A stretch of DNA of 64,000 nucleotides from Planctomycetota bacterium (GTDB taxonomy: Bacteria > Planctomycetota > UBA1135 > GCA-002686595). This document shows positions 44,776 through 54,759 of this stretch, in pieces (position 1 is the stretch's first letter; each line of letters begins with the position of its first letter). The position numbers and the translations under genes are program-made. The stretch is taken from positions 1 to 64,000 of the forward strand of contig JADHOC010000006.1 of assembly GCA_016779205.1 (NCBI GenBank). Reading direction: 5' to 3'. A model generated the notes under the pieces. It was not told where the DNA came from. It was given only the letters and a program-made list of their open reading frames with translations, and did not search any database.

Positions 44776-47169
44776 ATGACCCAACCGACCTTGCCCCTCC
44801 GGCCCCTGCTCGCCGTCCTCTTCGCCCTCCCCCTCGCCCTCGGCGTCGCCCTGAGCGCAGGGGGCGATGACCGAGTGGACCGGTTCGCCCAGCTCCGGGA
44901 GGAGCTGCCCTCCCCCTCGAGCTACCGCACCGCATCCGGTGCGCCGGGCCACGAGTACTGGCAGCAGCAGGTGGACTACCGGATCGAGGTCGAGCTGGAC
45001 GACGAGCGTCAGGCCATCCGTGGCAGCGAGCGGATCACCTACCACAACAACTCCCCCGACGCCTTGACCTACCTGTGGCTGCAGGTGGAGCCCAACTTCT
45101 TCGCGCCACAATCCCACGCGGTGGCCACGACCCTGGCCCCCAACCTGGACGCGGGCATGACCTTCGAGGCCACCCGCGCGCTGCTTGAGCGCAGGACCTT
45201 CGACGGAGGCGCGAAGATCTCCAACCTCAAGGGCGCAGGCGGCGAGCCCCTCGACTTCGCCCTCGTCGACACGACCATGAGGGTCGACCTGCCGGCCCCC
45301 CTCAAGAGCGGCGAGAGCTTCGAGTTCTCCCTGGACTGGGCCTACGCCATCAGCGATCAGCGCAAGTTCGGCGGAAGGTCTGGCTGGGAGTTCTTCGAGG
45401 ACGACGGCAACTACCTCTACGAGATGGCCCACTGGTTCCCGCGGCTCTGCGCCTACACCGACTACACCGGCTGGCAGAACAAGGAGTTCCTCGGCCGCGG
45501 TGAGTTCACGCTCGAGTTCGGGGACTACGTGGTCAGCATCACCGCCCCCGACGACCACGTGGTCGCGTCGACCGGGGTCCTCCAGAACCCGGACGAGGTC
45601 CTCCTCCCCGTCTGGCGGGAGCGCCTCGCCCTGGCGGAGACGTCGGAGACGCCCGTCCTGATCGTCACCCGCGACGAGGCGGAGGCCAACGAGAGCACCG
45701 CCCCCGAGGGGACGAAGACCTGGACCTTCGCCGCGGAGAACGTGCGCGACTTCGCCTGGGCCTCGTCACGCAAGTTCATCTGGGACGCGAAGCTCCACGA
45801 GATCGAGGGCGGCGACCCCGTCTGGGCCATGTCCTACTGGCCCAAGGAGGGCCACGAGCTGTGGGAGCCGTACTCGACCCACTCGGTCATCCACACCCTG
45901 AACGCCTACGGCAAGTACACCTTCCCCTACCCGTACCCCGTCGCCATCTCGGTCAACGGCCCCGTCGGCGGCATGGAGTACCCCATGATCTGCTTCAACG
46001 GACCCAGGCCCGCGAAGGACGGCACCTACACGGCCAGGTCGAAGTACGGGCTGATCTCCGTGATCATCCACGAGGTGGGTCACAACTGGTTCCCGATGAT
46101 CGTGAACTCCGACGAGCGCCAGTGGACGTGGATGGACGAGGGCCTGAACACCTACGTCCAGTTCCTCGCCGAGTCCGAGTGGGAGGACGACTACCCGTCC
46201 CGGCGCGGCGAGCCCGGGAAGATGACCGGCTACATGACCAGCACGAACCAGGTGCCGATCATGACGAACTCGGAGAGCATCCTGCAGTTCGGGAACAACG
46301 CCTACGGCAAGCCCGCGACGGCCCTCAACATCCTGCGCGAGACGATCGTGGGCCGGGAGCTCTTCGACTTCGCCTTCAAGGAGTACTCGCGCCGCTGGAT
46401 GTTCAAGCGCCCCGAGCCCGCCGACCTCTTCCGCACCCTGGAGGACGCCAGCGGCGTTGACCTGGACTGGTTCTGGCGCGGGTGGTTCTACTCCACCGAC
46501 CACACCGACCTGGCCCTGATGGGCGTCACCCGTTACCGCATTGACTCCCAGGACCCCGAGGCAGAGAAGGGCCGCCGCCGCGCCGCGCGAGAGGCCGAGC
46601 CCACGACCCTCTCCGAAGCGCGCAACCGCGACCTGCCCAAGTACGTGGCGGACTTCCCCGAGCTGGTGGACTTCTACAACACCTACGACGAGCTGGACGT
46701 GACCCCCGGTGACGTTCGCAAGTACGAGAAGCTCCTCGAGTCCAGGGACGAGTCCCAGCAGGAGCTCCTCAGGTCCGAGCTGAACTTCTTCGTGATCGAG
46801 GTGGCCAACCAGGGCGGCCTCGTGATGCCCGTGATCCTCGACCTCGAGTTCACCGACGGGAGCCACGAGGCCCTGCGGATCCCCGCGGAGATCTGGCGCA
46901 GCAACGACCCGACGATCAAGAAGCTGGTGATCAGCGAGAAGGGCCTGGCGCGGGTGCAGCTCGACCCCAACCGCGAGACCGCGGACGCCGACCTCTCCGA
47001 CAACGTCTGGCCCCCCGAGATGGAGGAGCGGACGATCCGCCTCAACCCAGAGGTCCGGCGCGGCAGTGGGCCCAACCCCATGCGGGACGCCCAGAAGGAG
47101 GCCGACAAACTCAAGCGGCGCTCTCCGGGCGGAGGCGCTGACGCCACGGAAGGGGACGGAGGGCGATGA
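44776..47169 (+). CDS. M1 family aminopeptidase-like metalloprotease, exported (797 aa)
   Basis: A signal peptide (MTQPTLPLRPLLAVLFALPL then ALGVALSAG) is followed by the M1 N-terminal beta domain. Exopeptidase-type GGMEYPM appears in place of GxMEN. The zinc site is HEVGHNW with H432, E433 and H436; the third ligand is E455 (WMDEGLNTY), exactly 18 residues on (HExxH-X18-E). A region SRRWMFKRPEPADLFRTLED and DLDWFWRGWFYST is as in M1 catalytic-domain ends. An additional C-terminal beta domain ends in a Lys/Arg/Gly-rich tail. Probably periplasmic or surface-exposed. The GGMEYPM variant lacks the usual Asn, as seen in other bacterial M1 relatives, so true aminopeptidase specificity is uncertain. 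Confidence 0.92.
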   Translation: MTQPTLPLRPLLAVLFALPLALGVALSAGGDDRVDRFAQLREELPSPSSYRTASGAPGHEYWQQQVDYRIEVELDDERQAIRGSERITYHNNSPDALTYLWLQVEPNFFAPQSHAVATTLAPNLDAGMTFEATRALLERRTFDGGAKISNLKGAGGEPLDFALVDTTMRVDLPAPLKSGESFEFSLDWAYAISDQRKFGGRSGWEFFEDDGNYLYEMAHWFPRLCAYTDYTGWQNKEFLGRGEFTLEFGDYVVSITAPDDHVVASTGVLQNPDEVLLPVWRERLALAETSETPVLIVTRDEAEANESTAPEGTKTWTFAAENVRDFAWASSRKFIWDAKLHEIEGGDPVWAMSYWPKEGHELWEPYSTHSVIHTLNAYGKYTFPYPYPVAISVNGPVGGMEYPMICFNGPRPAKDGTYTARSKYGLISVIIHEVGHNWFPMIVNSDERQWTWMDEGLNTYVQFLAESEWEDDYPSRRGEPGKMTGYMTSTNQVPIMTNSESILQFGNNAYGKPATALNILRETIVGRELFDFAFKEYSRRWMFKRPEPADLFRTLEDASGVDLDWFWRGWFYSTDHTDLALMGVTRYRIDSQDPEAEKGRRRAAREAEPTTLSEARNRDLPKYVADFPELVDFYNTYDELDVTPGDVRKYEKLLESRDESQQELLRSELNFFVIEVANQGGLVMPVILDLEFTDGSHEALRIPAEIWRSNDPTIKKLVISEKGLARVQLDPNRETADADLSDNVWPPEMEERTIRLNPEVRRGSGPNPMRDAQKEADKLKRRSPGGGADATEGDGGR

Positions 47170-47206
47170 TCGTCCCCCAGCCTTCGCTCCTCCCGGGGTA
47201 GCCGCC

Positions 47207-48661
47207 ATGCCCGACCCCCTCACGACTTGGGCGCTCAGCATGGCGCTCTACGCGCTGATCCATGTCCCCGTGGTGATCCGGATCCTGATCCGGCCGCACC
47301 GGGAGCCGGCTTCGCGCCTCGCGTGGCTGCTCGTGATCCTGCTCCTGCCGGTGCTGGGGGTGGTGGCCTACGTGCTGCTCGGCGAGGTGAACATCGGGCA
47401 CGCACGGGTCCGAAAGGCGGACGCCGCCGTCGCCCGCCTCGCGCGGATAGCCGGAGGTGCGGGCGGGAGCGGGCAGGCCCTCATGCCCGAGGTCGAGCGC
47501 CGACACGGGCACCTCTTCCGCGCCGCCGGCTCGATCAACGGCTTCCAGCCCCATGGGGGGAACACCGCCCGGTTGCTGGAGGACTCCAACGCCTCGATCC
47601 TCTCCATGGTCGAGGACATCGACCGCGCCACCGATCACGTCCACCTCCTGTTCTACATCTGGCTCACCGACCAGAACGGCGAGCGCGTTGCCGAGGCCCT
47701 CGAGCGCGCCGCCCGCCGCGGCGTCACCTGCCGCGCGATGGTCGACGGCCTCGGCTCCAGGGACATGGTGCGCTCCGGCACCTGGCGGCGTATGGCCGAG
47801 GCGGGGGTGAGGCTCGCGGTGGCGCTCCCGATCGGGAACCCGCTCGTCCGCGCGCTCCGCGGTCGGGTGGACCTGAGGAACCACCGCAAGATCGTCGTCA
47901 TCGACCACCTGGTGACCTACTGCGGGAGTCAGAACTGCGCCGACCCCGAGTTCCGGGTCAAGGCCAAGTACGCGCCGTGGGTGGACGCGGTGATGCGCGT
48001 CGAGGGAGCGGTGGCCCGGCAGAACCAGCTCCTCTTCGCGAGCGACTGGCTCGCGCAGGTGGACGACGACATCGCGGAGTTGCTGGAGCGCCCCATGCCC
48101 GCCCCCTCGGAGGGGTTCCCGGCCCTCGCGTTTGGCACAGGGCCCACCGTGCGGAACTCCGCCATGCCGGAGATGTTCGTGACGCTCATGCACAGCGCCC
48201 GCCGCGAGCTCGTGATCACGACCCCGTACTACGTCCCCACCGACCCCATGCAGGCGGCGCTCTGCGCGAGCGCACGGCGGGGCGTCGCGACCACCATCGT
48301 GTTCCCCGCTCGCAATGACTCCTGGATCGTCGGCGCCGCCAGCCGCAGCTACTACGCTGAGCTCCTCGAGGCCGGGGTCAGGATCCAGGAGTACGTCGGC
48401 GGGCTGCTCCACACCAAGTCCCTCACCCTGGACGGCGAGGTGACCTTGATCGGCTCCGCCAACGCGGACCGGCGGAGCTTCGAACTCAACTACGAGAACA
48501 ACATCCTGCTGGTCGACCGCGCGGTCACCTCGCAGATTCGCGCGCGCCAGGACGCGTACATCGCCTCCTCCCGGGAGGTCTCCCTCCAGGAGGTGCGCTC
48601 CTGGCCCCTGGGTCGGCGATTGTGGAACAACACCTTCGCCATGCTCGGGCCGGTCCTGTGA
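47207..48661 (+). CDS. cls: cardiolipin synthase, PLD superfamily (484 aa)
   Basis: Two N-terminal TM segments (ALSMALYALIHVPVVIRIL and LAWLLVILLLPVLGVVAYVL) are followed by two PLD phosphodiesterase (HKD) modules. The first is VDLRNHRKIVVIDHLVTYCG and the second is LLHTKSLTLDGEVTLIGSAN. Intermediate conserved blocks are HLLFYIW (FHLLxxIW-type) and YYVPTDPMQAAL. The length and order fit ClsA-type enzymes that condense two phosphatidylglycerols. The ATG at 47207 lies in GGGGTAGCCGCCATG, with a purine-rich GGGG at suitable distance. It starts 37 bp after the M1 peptidase gene, so the two may be co-transcribed. Confidence 0.9.
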   Translation: MPDPLTTWALSMALYALIHVPVVIRILIRPHREPASRLAWLLVILLLPVLGVVAYVLLGEVNIGHARVRKADAAVARLARIAGGAGGSGQALMPEVERRHGHLFRAAGSINGFQPHGGNTARLLEDSNASILSMVEDIDRATDHVHLLFYIWLTDQNGERVAEALERAARRGVTCRAMVDGLGSRDMVRSGTWRRMAEAGVRLAVALPIGNPLVRALRGRVDLRNHRKIVVIDHLVTYCGSQNCADPEFRVKAKYAPWVDAVMRVEGAVARQNQLLFASDWLAQVDDDIAELLERPMPAPSEGFPALAFGTGPTVRNSAMPEMFVTLMHSARRELVITTPYYVPTDPMQAALCASARRGVATTIVFPARNDSWIVGAASRSYYAELLEAGVRIQEYVGGLLHTKSLTLDGEVTLIGSANADRRSFELNYENNILLVDRAVTSQIRARQDAYIASSREVSLQEVRSWPLGRRLWNNTFAMLGPVL

Positions 48662-48829
48662 ACCCGGGTGGTGCCTCGCCCGGGGACACGGCTCGTCCTC
48701 GCCGGGCGTCCTCACAGCCCCGTCCGGCTGGGCAAGGCCCCGGAAGGGACTACGGGGGGTGACGGTGGCCTCCTTCCATAATCCCGCAGCCCTCCCGACG
48801 CGCGGGGCGGGTTTCCCCCTCCTCCCCGG

Positions 48830-49789
48830 GTGGCAAACACGGAGAACGGGACCGGGGATGTCGCCTCCGAGAGACCTTCGTTGGGCTCGTTTCGCCCCCT
48901 CGCGGCGCCCGATTCCTGCGGTGTGAAAGCCAGCGAAGTCGTCAACATCCCCTGCAGCCTGGACCGCTCCTGGCAACGCGCCATCCGCGCCGAGCTGGAC
49001 GCCGCCGAGGAAGAGCTCCCCCGTCTCAGCAAGGCCGCCTTCGAGCTGGCGGCGCTGGTGGTGAGCGGAGAGTACGACGTGATCGCGGTGGGAAAGATCC
49101 TGGAGAGCGACGAGGAGCTGAGCCGCGACGTCCTCGCCCTCGCCAACTCCTCCCTCTATGCCGCGATCGCCACCGTGGAGTCGGCCAGCGTCGCGGCCCA
49201 GCGCATTGGGATGCGGGCGCTCTTCGAGCTCGCGGTCATCAAGGTCGCCAGGACCAAGATCTTCGGTCCGGTCCTCAAGGACATGCTGGGCGGCAAGAAG
49301 GCGTGGCTAGTGGCCTGCAACGCGGGCGTGATCTCGCACCGGGTCTCCACCGCCAAGCTCGGGTCCAGCAGAGCCTCCCTGCTGGGCGGGCTCATCCTCT
49401 CCTCAGGGCCCCCGCTGGGGTTCCAGCTGGTCCAGCGCGTGGAGGCGAGGCAGGGCAGGCAGCTCTCCGACCGCCTGCGCGGCGAGCTCGTCCGGCGCGT
49501 CGGCCCCGTCCTGTGCGTCCTGCTCGCCAGGATCTGGCCGCTCCCGCCCTCGATCCTGTCCGCCGCCAAGTCCATGGCCAACTGGCCCCACGACACCCCG
49601 CCTGCGGCGGACGTCCAGGTGGCGGTCTTCTCGGCCTATCTCGGTCGCCTCCTGTCGGCCCCCGGCTTCGAGAACCTGTCCATCCCGGTCAGCTGGCCCG
49701 TCGCCAGGGCGCTGAGGGTCGATCGGAGGCAGGTGCAGGAGCTCGCGGACCTGGTGACCTCCGGCAGCGTCACCCTCTTCGCCGCGTGA
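48830..49789 (+). CDS. HDOD domain protein (319 aa)
   Basis: An HDOD output domain fills residues of about 45-250: IPCSLDRSWQRAIRAELDAA, LPRLSKAAFELAALVVSGEY, DVIAVGKILESDEELSRDVL, ALANSSLYAAIATVESASVA and AAQRIGMRALFELAV. The degenerate metal site (no HD pair) is usual for this family. Members often sit in two-component or secondary-messenger signalling, but no partner is adjacent. The start is GTG at 48830; the first ~40 residues are low-complexity, so translation could begin later (for example near V34). Confidence 0.85.
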   Translation: MANTENGTGDVASERPSLGSFRPLAAPDSCGVKASEVVNIPCSLDRSWQRAIRAELDAAEEELPRLSKAAFELAALVVSGEYDVIAVGKILESDEELSRDVLALANSSLYAAIATVESASVAAQRIGMRALFELAVIKVARTKIFGPVLKDMLGGKKAWLVACNAGVISHRVSTAKLGSSRASLLGGLILSSGPPLGFQLVQRVEARQGRQLSDRLRGELVRRVGPVLCVLLARIWPLPPSILSAAKSMANWPHDTPPAADVQVAVFSAYLGRLLSAPGFENLSIPVSWPVARALRVDRRQVQELADLVTSGSVTLFAA

Positions 49790-49818
49790 GCGCGAGGGGC
49801 GGCCTCTCCGGCGCCGCC

Positions 49819-51207
49819 CTAGCGGCCGATGGTGATCGTCTTGGGGACGGTGAACTGGCGGTGGCCGTCCGGGCCACCCAGGTGGCCGAAGCCGGACTGT
49901 CGGGCGCCCACCCAGGGGGAGCCGGAGGCGCCGCCGAGGTAGCGGTTCACCCCCACCTGCCCCGCGCGGAGCCGCGCCGCCACCCGGGCCGCCCGAGCCG
50001 GATCGGTGGTCCAGACGTTGGCGCCAAGGCCGTAGACGGTGTCATTGGCAAAGCGGACCCCCTGGTCCTCGGAGCCGTCGAAGCGGGTGACCGCGACCAC
50101 GGGTCCGAAGGTCTCCTCGTGGGTGATCCGGTGCCCCTGATCCACTCCGGTCAGGACGGTCGCGGGATAGAACCAGCCCGCGCCCTCCGGCTGGACGCCG
50201 CCGACGCGGAGCTGCGCTCCCTCCTCCACCGCCGCACGCACCTGGGCCTCGACCTTGGCCCGCTGCCCCTCGCTGACGAGCGGCCCCATCTTGACGCCGT
50301 CTTCCCGGCCGTCGCCGTGGGTCCACTGCTGGGCGAGCTCGACCACCTTGGCCTCGAACTCGTCCGCGATGGCGTCAGCCACGTAGACCCGCTCCACGGA
50401 GCAGCAGACCTGCCCCGTGTTCCGGAGCGAGTGCTCGACCGCGCAGCGCGCCGCGGCCTCGAGGTCGGCGTCCTCGAACACCACCATCGGGTCCTTACCG
50501 CCGAGCTCCAGGACCAGGCGCTTCAGGGACCCCGCGGCCGCGTTCATGATGCGCTGGCCGGTGGCCCGGCTGCCCACGAAGCCCACCATGTCCACGTCGG
50601 CCTCGACGAGGGCAGCGCCGGTGGCGCCGGCCCCCTGGACCAGCTCCAGGACTCCGGCCGGCAGCTCCGCCTGGAGGAGCTCCGCCAGCCTCGCGCCGGT
50701 CAGCGGGGTGTGCTCGCTCGGCTTGAACACCACGGTGTTCCCCGCCACCAATGCGGGGGTGATGATGGAGAGCGGCATCCCCACGGGGAAGTTCCACGGC
50801 GTGACCGCGGCCACGACGCCCAGGGGCTCGTGCACCGTCGTCACGTTCTTCGCCTTGTCCCCGTAGGAGATGGGGGCCAGCGCCTCCACGACCTCCTTTG
50901 CCTCGGCGCTGACGCCGCCGGCGTATCCCTTCACCTCCCCCACGGCGGACCGCAGGGTCTTGCCCATCTCCCGGGTCACGAGCGCACCCAGGGGCTCCGC
51001 GTCCGCAGCGAGCCGCTCCCCGAAGCGCGCCAGGGCCGCCGCGCGGGCCTCGATGCCGAGGTCCGCCCAGGCCGGCTGCGCGGCCCGCGCTCGGTCGACG
51101 GCGGCCCGGACCTCCTCCGCGGTGGCGCAGGGGATCTCGGCGATCAGGTCACCGGAGGCGGGGTCGAGGTTGGCGATGGTCGCCGTGGCTTGGGCTGTGG
51201 TGCTCAT
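49819..51207 (-). CDS. NAD(P)-dependent aldehyde dehydrogenase, succinate-semialdehyde type (462 aa)
   Basis: ALDH superfamily. Visible sites are the cofactor-binding TPWNFPVGMPLSIITPALVA and KPSEHTPLTG, the VGFVGSRATGQRI loop, catalytic Glu in LVLELGGKDPMVVFED, and the catalytic Cys in NTGQVCCSVERVYV (GQxC). The C-terminal EETFGPVVAV and FANDTVYGLGANVWT are typical. The size and the GQVCCS pattern favour a succinate-semialdehyde or related aldehyde dehydrogenase (GabD-like/ALDH5), but the substrate cannot be fixed. Stop codon TAG. Cytoplasmic. It is convergent with the HDOD gene. Confidence 0.9.
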   Translation of the reverse strand: MSTTAQATATIANLDPASGDLIAEIPCATAEEVRAAVDRARAAQPAWADLGIEARAAALARFGERLAADAEPLGALVTREMGKTLRSAVGEVKGYAGGVSAEAKEVVEALAPISYGDKAKNVTTVHEPLGVVAAVTPWNFPVGMPLSIITPALVAGNTVVFKPSEHTPLTGARLAELLQAELPAGVLELVQGAGATGAALVEADVDMVGFVGSRATGQRIMNAAAGSLKRLVLELGGKDPMVVFEDADLEAAARCAVEHSLRNTGQVCCSVERVYVADAIADEFEAKVVELAQQWTHGDGREDGVKMGPLVSEGQRAKVEAQVRAAVEEGAQLRVGGVQPEGAGWFYPATVLTGVDQGHRITHEETFGPVVAVTRFDGSEDQGVRFANDTVYGLGANVWTTDPARAARVAARLRAGQVGVNRYLGGASGSPWVGARQSGFGHLGGPDGHRQFTVPKTITIGR

Positions 51208-51306
51208 GGTGCACCCATCCTAAGCCCGAAAGCCCGCGACGCCCTCCCCGGCCTCCTTCGAGGCCATCAATCCACGGGGTGAGGCCGACTCCGCCGGCCT
51301 CCGCGC

Positions 51307-51990
51307 TCACTGGATCATGCCCGCGCGCAGCGGCGGCCAGAGCCGCATGCGCACCTTGCCGCGGAGGTACTCGTGCGGCACCTGCCCGAACTCACGGCTG
51401 TCGGAGCTCCGGATCCGATTGTCGCCCAGGACGAAGTAGCAGTTGCTCTGCACGACCGTGTCCACGAAGGCGTACGGGTCGTTGGCGGCGGCCTCCACGT
51501 AGGGCTCCTCGAGGAGCTCATCGTTGACCCAGACGTGGCCGTCGAAGACCTGAACGTGGTCACCGGGCAGCCCGATCACGCGCTTCACGTAGTCCACCGA
51601 AGGGTCCATCGGGTACCGCATGACGACGACGTCGCCACGGTGGACCGAGGTGAAGATGTAGGACACGTGGTCCACCAGGATCCGATCGCGGTCCTGGATG
51701 CCCGGCATCATGGAGCCGCCGCGGACCTCGCTGAAGTTGAAGCAGAGCGCCCAGGCCAGGAGCAGCATGAAGGAGCCCTTGGCGGCGACGCCCGCGGCGA
51801 GGCTGACCAGCGACGGCCGGCGGCGAGCGGGGAGCGCGGGGAGCGGGCGGTTGACGCGGCGCCTCCCCGACGAATCCGGTCGCGGGGCGAACAGGCTGCT
51901 GCGGCGCCCCGGATGCACGGGGCTCGCGCCGCCCTGTCGCACGGCACCGCGGCGGTCCTGGCCGAGGCCAAGATCCGAGCCGTGGTCCAT
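51307..51990 (-). CDS. lepB: signal peptidase I (227 aa)
   Basis: S26A serine protease that removes signal peptides at the inner membrane. The TM segment is GVAAKGSFMLLLAWALCFNF (about 67-86). The catalytic Ser93 is in RGGSMMPGIQ (box B) and Lys136 in YVKRVIGLPGD (box D). Box E is FVLGDNRIRSSDSREFG. The length is compact, and the region before the TM segment is Arg/Pro-rich. The ATG at 51990 was chosen because upstream open frame is antisense to the next gene. Divergent from the M24 peptidase gene (240-bp gap). Confidence 0.93.
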   Translation of the reverse strand: MDHGSDLGLGQDRRGAVRQGGASPVHPGRRSSLFAPRPDSSGRRRVNRPLPALPARRRPSLVSLAAGVAAKGSFMLLLAWALCFNFSEVRGGSMMPGIQDRDRILVDHVSYIFTSVHRGDVVVMRYPMDPSVDYVKRVIGLPGDHVQVFDGHVWVNDELLEEPYVEAAANDPYAFVDTVVQSNCYFVLGDNRIRSSDSREFGQVPHEYLRGKVRMRLWPPLRAGMIQ

Positions 51991-52230
51991 CGACTGATTG
52001 CTGCTGGGGGGCTCCACTCCGGCCTCTGATCGGAGGGAGGGCCACCGCGAGTGAAGGCCGACGGCCGTTCCCTGACCGTGGATCCGAGGGCGAGACGGTT
52101 CCTGTCCAGGATCCGGACGACGGCGCGGCCCGCGTCGGGAGGCCTCCCGCTGCCGGACACGCGCCGGACTCGTCCCGGAGGAGAATGGATGGCGGCTCGG
52201 GATCGAGCCGCTCTCGTCTATCCTGCGCCC

Positions 52231-53460
52231 ATGCCGATCCTCCCCTCGAAGACGCCCGTCCCGACCGGGGACGACCCCCGGTCCCGTCAGATCCGGGAAA
52301 CGCTTTCCACCTACGCCGCTCCCCCCGCCCCCCTGACCCCCGCCGAGCGGGTCGAGTTCAGGGAGCGCCTCGCTCGGATCCTCTCCGAGGAGAAGGTCGA
52401 CGCCATGCTCATCGAGCCCGGCGGGACCCTCGAGTACCTCACCGGGGTGGCCCTGGGACGGAGCGAGCGGCTGCTGGCCGCGGCGGTCATGGCGGACGGG
52501 TCCTTCGTGTGGGTGACCCCGGCGTTCGAGGCCAGCCGCGTCGCGACGCTCTGCGAGCGCGCCAGCGGCGGCGAGGAGCTCGGCCGGGACGTCCTGCCCT
52601 GGGACGAGCACCAGGACTCCTCGAAGGTGCTCGCCGACGCGCTTCGGAGCCGGGGCGCTCGCCGGGTGGTGGCCGACCCCGACGTCCGCGCGCGCTTCAC
52701 GCTCCCCACCGGGGCGGCCCTGGGCTTCGCCATCGAGGACGGGGCGGCGGTGGCCCGCAAGCTCCGCGGGCCGAAGACGGAGCGCGAGCTCGAGATCCTC
52801 CGCTCCGCCCAGGAGCGGACCCAGGATGCGATCCGCGCGGTGTACGCCGTCACCGAGCCCGGGATGAAGTCCTCCGAGGTCGGCGCCCTCGCCCACTTCG
52901 CCCAGCAGGAGCTCGGGCTGACCGGCACCTGGGACCTCTCCCTGGCCGGCCCGTCCGGCGCCTTCCCCCACGGCGACGAGGTGGACCGGGAGCTCGAAGA
53001 GGGGACCGTCATGCTGCTCGACACCGGCGGCCGGCTCCACGGCTACTGCAGCGATACCACCCGCACCTGGACCGTGGGAGCGCCCCCGTCGGACGAGGTC
53101 CAGCGGGTGTGGGACGCGGTCCGCGCCGCGCAGCTCGCGGGCTACGAGATGATGCGGCCCGGCGCCCGTACCGGCGACGCGGACAGGGCCGCCCGCGAGG
53201 CGCTCGCGGCGGCGGGCTTCGACGGCGGCTATGCCCACCTCGCCCACCGCCTCGGTCACAGCATCGGGGTCGAGATCCACGAGCCCCCCTACCTGGACGG
53301 TGGCTCGGACGTGCCCATGGAGCCCGGGATGTGCTTCACCAACGAGCCCGGCATCTACCAGCCCGGCCGCTTCGGCCTACGCATCGAGGACATCTGCTAC
53401 ATCACCGAGGACGGCGTGGACCACTTCGGTCAATGGCAGGAGGGCCCCGGCGCACCTTGA
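52231..53460 (+). CDS. M24 family (Xaa-Pro) aminopeptidase (409 aa)
   Basis: Pita-bread metallopeptidase. The N-terminal domain runs to about residue 170 (EEKVDAMLIEPGGTLEYLTG). Metal ligands in the C-terminal domain are D264 and D275 (LLDTGGRLHGYCSDTTRTW), His in HRLGHSIGVEIHEPPYL, Glu in FTNEPGIYQ and Glu in LRIEDICYIT. All five dinuclear-site ligands are present, so the enzyme should be active. The ATG at 52231 (MPILPSKTPV) is preferred over an extension with low-complexity sequence. Its TGA overlaps the TTG start of the ABC permease (TTGA), linking it to the exporter operon. Confidence 0.92.
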   Translation: MPILPSKTPVPTGDDPRSRQIRETLSTYAAPPAPLTPAERVEFRERLARILSEEKVDAMLIEPGGTLEYLTGVALGRSERLLAAAVMADGSFVWVTPAFEASRVATLCERASGGEELGRDVLPWDEHQDSSKVLADALRSRGARRVVADPDVRARFTLPTGAALGFAIEDGAAVARKLRGPKTERELEILRSAQERTQDAIRAVYAVTEPGMKSSEVGALAHFAQQELGLTGTWDLSLAGPSGAFPHGDEVDRELEEGTVMLLDTGGRLHGYCSDTTRTWTVGAPPSDEVQRVWDAVRAAQLAGYEMMRPGARTGDADRAAREALAAAGFDGGYAHLAHRLGHSIGVEIHEPPYLDGGSDVPMEPGMCFTNEPGIYQPGRFGLRIEDICYITEDGVDHFGQWQEGPGAP

Positions 53461-54752
53461 GCTCCGCCCCACGCGACGCCCCGGGCGCCGGCGTCCTGCG
53501 CGCAGCCTTCGCCGTCGCCCGCAAGGAGCTCGGCGAGAGCTTCCGCGACCGGCAGACGCTGCTCTACACGTTCGTACTGCCCCTGTGCATGTACCCGGCG
53601 ATGTTCTGGATCATGGTCCAGGGCGTCCTCGTCGTGCAGGGGCAGAAGCAGGCCCGGGACGTGACGGTCGGCGTGGTGGCCGCGGCCGAGACGGCCGAGC
53701 TCGCCGTCGAGCAGCTGGCCCTCGACGAGGAGGGCCGGGGGCGGATCGAGGTCGTCGCCCTGGACCCGGAGACGCCCCGCGACGCCGACACCATCGCGGA
53801 GCTGATCGAGCGGGAGGAGGCCGATGCCCTCCTCTTCCTCCCGGCGGACCGCAGCGAGGATGACCCTGCGGCCCTCTTCTTCGACAGCACCAGCAGCCAA
53901 TCGGAGACGGCCCGGGGGCGCGTGGTCTCGGCGCTCGAGGGCTGGACCGAGGAGCTCCGCGCCGAGGCCGCCGGTGCCCGCGAGCTCGACCCGGAGGTCC
54001 TGGAGCCGATCCTGATCCAGACGCGGAAGATCAACCCCAGCAAGGACGACGGCGCGCTGGTGCTCTCCCTCCTGCTACCGATCCTGCTCGTGGTCATGTG
54101 CGTGCTCGGGGCCTTCTTCCCCGCCGTGGACCTCACCGCGGGAGAGAAGGAGCGCCAGACCGCCGAGACCACGCTCCTCCTGCCCATCCCCCGCCTCGGC
54201 CTGCACCTCGGCAAGATCTTCGCTGTCTGCGCCACGTCGATGATCGCCGCGACGCTGAACCTGCTGGCCCTGGGCCTCTCCGCCGGCCACCTGCTCGGCC
54301 AGCTCGCGGGCCTCGGGGACGGCGCGCCGAAGGTGGAGCTCCCCCTGGGCGCGCTGATCTCCATCGCGCCCCTGGCGGCGCTGTTCGCCTTCTTCGTCAG
54401 CGCGGTCCTCACGGGGGTGGCGAGCCTCGCCGCGAGCTTCAAGGAGGGCCAGGCCCTGCTCGGCCCGGTCCAGATGCTCTTCATGCTCCCCGCCATGGCC
54501 ACCAACCTCCCGGGGATGGAGCTCACCGCCACCACCGCGTGGATCCCGGTGGTCAACGTCTCCCTCGCCTTCCGCGGGCTGCTGGTGGGCTCCGCCAGCG
54601 CCGGCCCGCTCCTGCTGTGCGCCTTCTCACTGACGGTCGCCGCCCTGCTCGCGATCTGGTTCTCCGTGCGCCTGCTCTCCAGCGAGGAGGTCTCGCTCTC
54701 CAGCGAGACCATCTCCATGACCCGCATCCTCCGAATCCTCCGCCCCCGGTGA
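53457..54752 (+). CDS. ABC-2 type permease, NatB-like (431 aa)
   Basis: A TTG start at 53457 overlaps the preceding stop in TTGA. The N-terminal ARKELGESFRDRQTLLYTFV and LPLCMYPAMFWIMVQG segment, a large extracytoplasmic domain (about 60-190) and a C-terminal block of several TMs beginning LLLPILLVVMCVLGAF fit NatB-type permeases. The AGEKERQTAETTLLLPI motif (about 230) is the hallmark of this family. Probable export of sodium or small peptides/drugs by analogy; the substrate is unknown. Forms an operon with the ATPase 7 bp downstream and a second permease. Confidence 0.88.
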   Translation: MSSAPRDAPGAGVLRAAFAVARKELGESFRDRQTLLYTFVLPLCMYPAMFWIMVQGVLVVQGQKQARDVTVGVVAAAETAELAVEQLALDEEGRGRIEVVALDPETPRDADTIAELIEREEADALLFLPADRSEDDPAALFFDSTSSQSETARGRVVSALEGWTEELRAEAAGARELDPEVLEPILIQTRKINPSKDDGALVLSLLLPILLVVMCVLGAFFPAVDLTAGEKERQTAETTLLLPIPRLGLHLGKIFAVCATSMIAATLNLLALGLSAGHLLGQLAGLGDGAPKVELPLGALISIAPLAALFAFFVSAVLTGVASLAASFKEGQALLGPVQMLFMLPAMATNLPGMELTATTAWIPVVNVSLAFRGLLVGSASAGPLLLCAFSLTVAALLAIWFSVRLLSSEEVSLSSETISMTRILRILRPR

Positions 54753-54759
54753 GCCCCCC

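Noticed and set aside
45766-48976. Minus-strand open frames opposite the M1 peptidase and cardiolipin synthase genes
   Set aside because: Val/His/Arg-rich shadow translations; the opposite strand has complete catalytic motifs.
51991-53280. Extension of signal peptidase I to a much longer protein
   Set aside because: The added region is antisense to the M24 peptidase gene and has no protein-like character.
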